Source: an uncultured Eubacteriales bacterium (GTDB taxonomy: Bacteria > Bacillota > Clostridia > UBA1381 > UMGS1253). From it: 11,435 nucleotides of DNA. The position numbers and the translations under genes are program-made. Below are positions 6,338 to 11,435 of the stretch, one piece after another. The notes under the pieces are model-generated. The model had not been told where the DNA came from and did no database searches. It saw only the letters and a list, made by a program, of their open reading frames with translations. Position 1 is the stretch's first letter. Every line of letters begins with the position of its first letter. The stretch is from positions 1-11,435 of the forward strand of contig URQR01000051.1 of the NCBI GenBank assembly GCA_900550065.1, read 5' to 3'.

Positions 6338-7459
6338 ATGGACGCAATGACGGGAATTATCCTTACGGAGGATAAGGAAACACAACTTGGCACACTAACA
6401 GAAAAACGGGCGATTTCCGCTATGCCAATGGCGGGGCGCTACCGTTTGATTGATTTTATTTTGTCGTCAATGGTCAATTCGGGCATCCGCAACGTCGGCG
6501 TTGCGACACAGTTTAACTACTCGTCGCTGATGGACCATCTCGGCTCTGGCAAGGACTGGGATTTAAGCCGCAAAAACAGCGGGCTTTATATCCTTCCTCC
6601 CTACCTCGGGCGGGAAAACACGGGTAAGACGGACGGCGACATCGACGTGCTCTACGGCATCGGAAGCTTTATCCGCCGGACGAAGCCGGACTATATCGTA
6701 CTGTCGAAGGGCAACACAATGTATAACACAACGTTTAACAATGCGCTGGCGTTCCATAAACAAAATCATGCGGATATTACTGTTTTATATAATCAGGAAA
6801 CGCACGCAAACAGCGAAACGCTGGCGCGCTATACGCTCCTTGATGTAGATGACAGCGGGCGTGTAACTGATATTATGAAAAACCACCCACATCCGAAGGG
6901 GTGCAGCGTATCGATGGATACGTATATCATGGACCGCTCGTTTTTAATCAATACGATTGAAAACTGTATCGCGCATGGCGAACACGACTGGGTTATGGAT
7001 GTAATGGTAAAAAACGTAAACAGGCTTAAAATTTACGGCTACCAGTTTGAGGGCTATGTGGGACGCGTCGATACCATTGATAGTTATTATCAAAACAACA
7101 TGAACTTCTTAAAGCCAGAGGTGCGGCGTGAGCTTTTTTCCGATGCGGCAAAGGTCTATACAAAGGTCAAGGACCAAGTCCCGACCCACTACGGCGACCA
7201 CGCAAAGGTTGTTGACTCTATTGTGGCGGACGGCTGTATGATTGACGGCTCAGTAGAAAACTCGGTCATCTTCCGCGGTGTCCATATCGGAAAGGGCGCT
7301 ACAGTAAAAAATTCGATTGTAATGCAGAACAGTGTAATTCAAGAAAACTGCTTTGTCGAAAACGTCGTGCTCGACAAAGAGGTGACGCTCCTTGCCGGGA
7401 AAACCGTCATGGGCCAGCCGAACTACCCCTTTGTCATCGCAAAGGGAAATATTATATAA
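6338..7459 (+). CDS. glgD: GlgD, non-catalytic or regulatory subunit of ADP-glucose pyrophosphorylase
   Basis: GlgD is a GlgC paralogue in Firmicutes that assembles with GlgC and raises or regulates its activity. The 373-residue product keeps the fold: AGRYRLIDFILSSMVNSGIRNVGV (residues 32-55) parallels the GlgC segment, and the C-terminal part (about 270-350) has beta-helix repeats. Key residues are lost. The glycine-rich GGQGSRLG is replaced by TEDKETQLG (10-18), the Lys of KPAVPFGGKYR by Ala-Ile-Ser, SGDHIYKM by SKGNTMYN (123-130), and the EEKP motif by KNHPHP. It is therefore very unlikely to be active alone. The start is 2 nt after glgC, suggesting translational coupling; an ATG three codons later is possible but has no ribosome binding site. 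Confidence 0.95.
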   Translation: MDAMTGIILTEDKETQLGTLTEKRAISAMPMAGRYRLIDFILSSMVNSGIRNVGVATQFNYSSLMDHLGSGKDWDLSRKNSGLYILPPYLGRENTGKTDGDIDVLYGIGSFIRRTKPDYIVLSKGNTMYNTTFNNALAFHKQNHADITVLYNQETHANSETLARYTLLDVDDSGRVTDIMKNHPHPKGCSVSMDTYIMDRSFLINTIENCIAHGEHDWVMDVMVKNVNRLKIYGYQFEGYVGRVDTIDSYYQNNMNFLKPEVRRELFSDAAKVYTKVKDQVPTHYGDHAKVVDSIVADGCMIDGSVENSVIFRGVHIGKGATVKNSIVMQNSVIQENCFVENVVLDKEVTLLAGKTVMGQPNYPFVIAKGNII

Positions 7460-7467
7460 AATTTTTC

Positions 7468-7506
7468 GAAATTGCGCCTTCCGGCGCAGTTTCTGCGTCA
7501 ATACGC
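7468..7506 (+). terminator. possible terminator or attenuator hairpins after glgD
   Basis: An 11-pair hairpin (7468-7478 with 7483-7493, loop TTCC, one G-U) starts 8 nt after the glgD stop. A small hairpin GCGT/ACGC (7495-7506) follows and is trailed by CTTTTCC. The first hairpin lacks a U-run, so termination would depend on the second, weak stem. A competing hairpin, GGCGCAG with CTGCGTC around TTT (7483-7499), uses parts of both. It may terminate part of the glgBCD transcripts or allow read-through to glgA. Confidence 0.38.
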
Positions 7507-7563
7507 CTTTTCCTCGGTTTCCCCGCTTTACCATCTTTATGACAAATAAGAAAATGATTAAAA

Positions 7564-7592
7564 TTGAATCCGGGGGCAAAATGCGATATACT
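7564..7592 (+). promoter_or_regulatory. sigma-A-type promoter of glgA-glgP
   Basis: TTGAAT (7564-7569) and TATACT (7587-7592) are 17 nt apart, both close to consensus. Transcription would start around 7598-7600, giving a leader of about 52 nt to the glgA ATG. With the hairpins after glgD it suggests glgA-glgP can be expressed separately from glgBCD. Confidence 0.62.
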
Positions 7593-7600
7593 AAAAAGCA

Positions 7601-7634
7601 AGGGCAAAGCTGATAAGTCTGTCAGGCTTGCCCT
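7601..7634 (+). other. stem-loop at the 5' end of the glgA mRNA
   Basis: AGGGCAA plus GC (7601-7607, 7609-7610, with A7608 bulged) pairs with GCTTGCCCT (7626-7634), leaving a 15-nt loop. It would begin almost at the predicted transcription start and end one base before the glgA ribosome binding site AAAGGA (7636-7641). That position suits a 5' mRNA-stabilising or translation-tuning hairpin. Its role is inferred. Confidence 0.5.
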
Positions 7635-7651
7635 GAAAGGACGGTTCTGTA

Positions 7652-9091
<1,440 letters not shown>

Positions 9092-9102
9092 GAGGTACAC
9101 AC

Positions 9103-11435
9103 ATGCTGACAGAAAAACAGCAGGAAATATATGACGAAATTACAGGAAAAATTATGCGTTACTTCGGCAAAACGATTGAGGACGCGACGGAAATGATGGT
9201 CTATAAGGCCTGCGCGTATACGGTGCGCGACGAAATCATGCGCAAGTGGCAGCAGTCGCACGCAGCCGTAAAAGAAATGCAGGCAAAAAAGCTCTACTAC
9301 CTGTCGAGCGAATTTCTGATGGGGCGGCTCTTGGGTACAAATATGCTCAACCTTGCCCTTACGGAAGATTATAGAAAAGTGTTTGATCACATTGGCCTTG
9401 ACATTAATACAGTAGAGGCGCAGGAGAGCGACGCGGGGCTCGGCAACGGCGGGCTTGGGCGATTAGCAGCTTGTTTTATTGACTCACTCACGACGCTCGA
9501 CCTGCCGGCATACGGCTCGACGATTCGCTACGAATATGGCTTATTTAAGCAAAAAATTATTGACGGCTACCAGTTTGAACAGCCTGACGCTTGGCTGGCG
9601 GACGGGTATGTGTGGGAGATTGCGCGCCCAGAAGAACAGGTCGAAGTCCTTTTTGGCGGCAAGGTTTACACCGACTGGTACGAAGGGCGTTTTTCCTTCC
9701 GGTACGAAAACTCGCACACGGTGCTGGCTGTTCCGTATGATGTGCCGATATGCGGCTATAACTCTAAAATGATTAATAAACTGCGTCTCTGGAGCGCGAA
9801 AGCGCCGACGGATTTTAACATGCAGTTCTTTAACGAAGGGCAGTACACCCGCGCGGTGGAAGAAAAGGATATGGCAGAGGTCATCTCAAAGGTGCTCTAC
9901 CCCGAGGATAACCACGACGAGGGCAAAAAGCTCCGCCTGCGCCAGCAGTATTTTCTCGTTTCCGCGACAATTCAGTGGATTGTGCGCGACTTTAAGTATG
10001 CGTACGGCCCGGCGTGGGACATTTTTGCAGACAAAATAGCGGTACACATCAACGACACACACCCCGCGCTCGCGATTCCTGAGCTGATGCGCGTATTAAT
10101 GGATAATGAGGGTCTCGGCTGGGACGAAGCGTGGAACATCACATGCAAGGTATGCGCCTACACGAACCACACCGTCATGAGCGAGGCGCTTGAAAAGTGG
10201 CCCGTATCTCTGTTTGAGCCGCTCCTGCCTCGGATTTATATGATTATTGTCGAAATCAACCGCAGGCTGCTCGAGCAATTAAACGAAGCCTACCCCGGCG
10301 ACCATGCTAAAATCGACTACATGGCAATTATCAACCGCCATGGGCAAATCAGCATGGCAAACCTCTGCCTTGCAACGTGCCACGCCATAAACGGCGTGTC
10401 AAAGCTGCATACCGATATATTGACAAACGATATTTTTGCGGATTATTACCGGCTCGACAAATCGCGGTTTCACGCAATCACGAACGGAATCACGCTGCGC
10501 CGCTGGATTATGTACGCAAATCCCGCGCTGACACAGCTGATTACGGACAGCATCGGGGACGCGTGGCTCTCCGACGCGTCGAAGCTCTCCGACTTAAGAA
10601 AATTCGCCGGCGATACTGCGTTTTGTGAAAAATTTGCGGCAATCAAGCTCGAAAACAAAAAGGCGCTGGCGGCGTATATTAAAGAGCACAATGGCATCGA
10701 CGTAGATACCAATTCCATTTTCGACGTACAGGCAAAACGCCTGCACGAGTATAAACGCCAGCTTTTAAATGTACTGCATATTTTGTATTTGTATAACTGC
10801 CTGACCGATAACCCGAGCCTTGACATCACGCCGCGTACGTTTATCTTTGCGGCAAAGGCGTCGCCGGGCTATAAGCGCGCGAAGCTGATTATCAAGCTGA
10901 TCAACAGCGTCGCGGACCTCGTGAACAACGACGCGCGCATTGGCGGTAAAATAAAAGTCGTATTTTTAGAAAACTACGGTGTAACGCTTGCGGAAAAAAT
11001 TATGGTCGCAGCCGATGTGTCGGAGCAGATTTCGACCGCCGGCAAGGAGGCCTCCGGCACGGGCAATATGAAGTTTATGTTAAACGGCGCGCTCACGATT
11101 GGCACATTTGACGGTGCAAATGTCGAGATGAGTGAGCAGGCCGGCATGGAAAACATGTATATTTTCGGCCTGCGCGAGGACGAGGTTATGGCGCGCTACC
11201 GCCACCAGACGGGCGAAGTGCAGGCGCTCTACGCGAGCAACATGCCCTTAAAGCGCGTGCTCGACCAACTCATCGACGGTACGCTCGAGCCGCAGCAGCC
11301 GCAGATTTTCCGCGAGATTTACCACTCGCTGCTGTTCGGCGATTACGGTATGGCTGACCCGTATATGGTGACGCGCGACTTTGACGCGTATATTGAAGCA
11401 CAGGCGCAGCTTGCGCGCGACTATCAGGATAAAGC
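9103..11435 (+). CDS. glgP: Glycogen/starch/alpha-glucan phosphorylase GlgP (GT35), 3' end cut by window
   Basis: GlgP is a PLP-dependent enzyme that releases glucose-1-phosphate from glycogen chain ends using phosphate. The frame stays open from the ATG at 9103 to the window edge (777 codons), so the C-terminus, probably a few tens of residues, is missing. Family motifs are LYYLSSEFLMGR (64-75), ESDAGLGNGGLGRLAACF (108-125), STIRYEYGLFKQKI, HINDTHPALAIPELMR (315-330), AITNGITLRRW, and the PLP signature EASGTGNMKFMLNGA with K657 as Schiff-base lysine, followed by GTFDGANVEM. The start has AGGAGG (9090-9095) overlapping the glgA TAG stop, with a 7-nt spacer, so translation is likely coupled to glgA. 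No sign of a frameshift was seen in the visible part. Confidence 0.97.
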   Translation, partial: MLTEKQQEIYDEITGKIMRYFGKTIEDATEMMVYKACAYTVRDEIMRKWQQSHAAVKEMQAKKLYYLSSEFLMGRLLGTNMLNLALTEDYRKVFDHIGLDINTVEAQESDAGLGNGGLGRLAACFIDSLTTLDLPAYGSTIRYEYGLFKQKIIDGYQFEQPDAWLADGYVWEIARPEEQVEVLFGGKVYTDWYEGRFSFRYENSHTVLAVPYDVPICGYNSKMINKLRLWSAKAPTDFNMQFFNEGQYTRAVEEKDMAEVISKVLYPEDNHDEGKKLRLRQQYFLVSATIQWIVRDFKYAYGPAWDIFADKIAVHINDTHPALAIPELMRVLMDNEGLGWDEAWNITCKVCAYTNHTVMSEALEKWPVSLFEPLLPRIYMIIVEINRRLLEQLNEAYPGDHAKIDYMAIINRHGQISMANLCLATCHAINGVSKLHTDILTNDIFADYYRLDKSRFHAITNGITLRRWIMYANPALTQLITDSIGDAWLSDASKLSDLRKFAGDTAFCEKFAAIKLENKKALAAYIKEHNGIDVDTNSIFDVQAKRLHEYKRQLLNVLHILYLYNCLTDNPSLDITPRTFIFAAKASPGYKRAKLIIKLINSVADLVNNDARIGGKIKVVFLENYGVTLAEKIMVAADVSEQISTAGKEASGTGNMKFMLNGALTIGTFDGANVEMSEQAGMENMYIFGLREDEVMARYRHQTGEVQALYASNMPLKRVLDQLIDGTLEPQQPQIFREIYHSLLFGDYGMADPYMVTRDFDAYIEAQAQLARDYQDK

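Noticed and set aside
5879..6385. 168-codon open frame on the minus strand opposite the glgC 3' end
   Set aside because: It spans the glgC-glgD junction in antisense and its hydrophobic/serine-rich composition mirrors the beta-helix coding strand; no independent evidence for a gene.

Overview
This window looks like chromosomal DNA from a Gram-positive, endospore-forming anaerobe of the Clostridia type. The grounds are a germination protease gene (gpr), the Firmicute-specific GlgC plus GlgD pair, strong AGGAGG-type ribosome binding sites, and sigma-A-like promoters in AT-rich spacers between moderately GC-rich genes. The exact genus cannot be read from the sequence.

Layout. The left part (1-2521) is all on the minus strand: gpr, then a 145-bp gap with a near-consensus sigma-A-type promoter, then yfmF (an M16-family protein without the zinc-binding motif), then the first 22 codons of yfmH, cut by the window edge. 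A 442-bp AT-rich divergent region (2522-2963) carries back-to-back promoter candidates and a long, possibly structured leader for the glycogen genes. The right part (2964-11435) is all on the plus strand: glgB, glgC, glgD, glgA and glgP. The last is open to the window edge and probably lacks only its C-terminal tail.

How the genes work together. GlgC, probably with its degenerate partner GlgD, makes ADP-glucose from glucose-1-phosphate and ATP. GlgA adds the glucose to alpha-1,4 chains, GlgB introduces alpha-1,6 branches, and GlgP releases glucose-1-phosphate by phosphorolysis. glgB-glgC-glgD seem to be read from a promoter at about 2684-2712. glgA-glgP also have a good promoter of their own at 7564-7592, in a 192-bp gap with hairpins.

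No wholly new system was found. The genes are a standard glycogen cluster next to standard sporulation and M16 genes. The details worth a second look are a G7 run at the glgC/glgD junction where a -1 shift would fuse the two subunits, a lysine-rich tail on GlgB, a structured glgB leader with reusable pairing halves, competing hairpins before glgA, and a 20-codon ORF with a strong ribosome binding site between gpr and yfmF.
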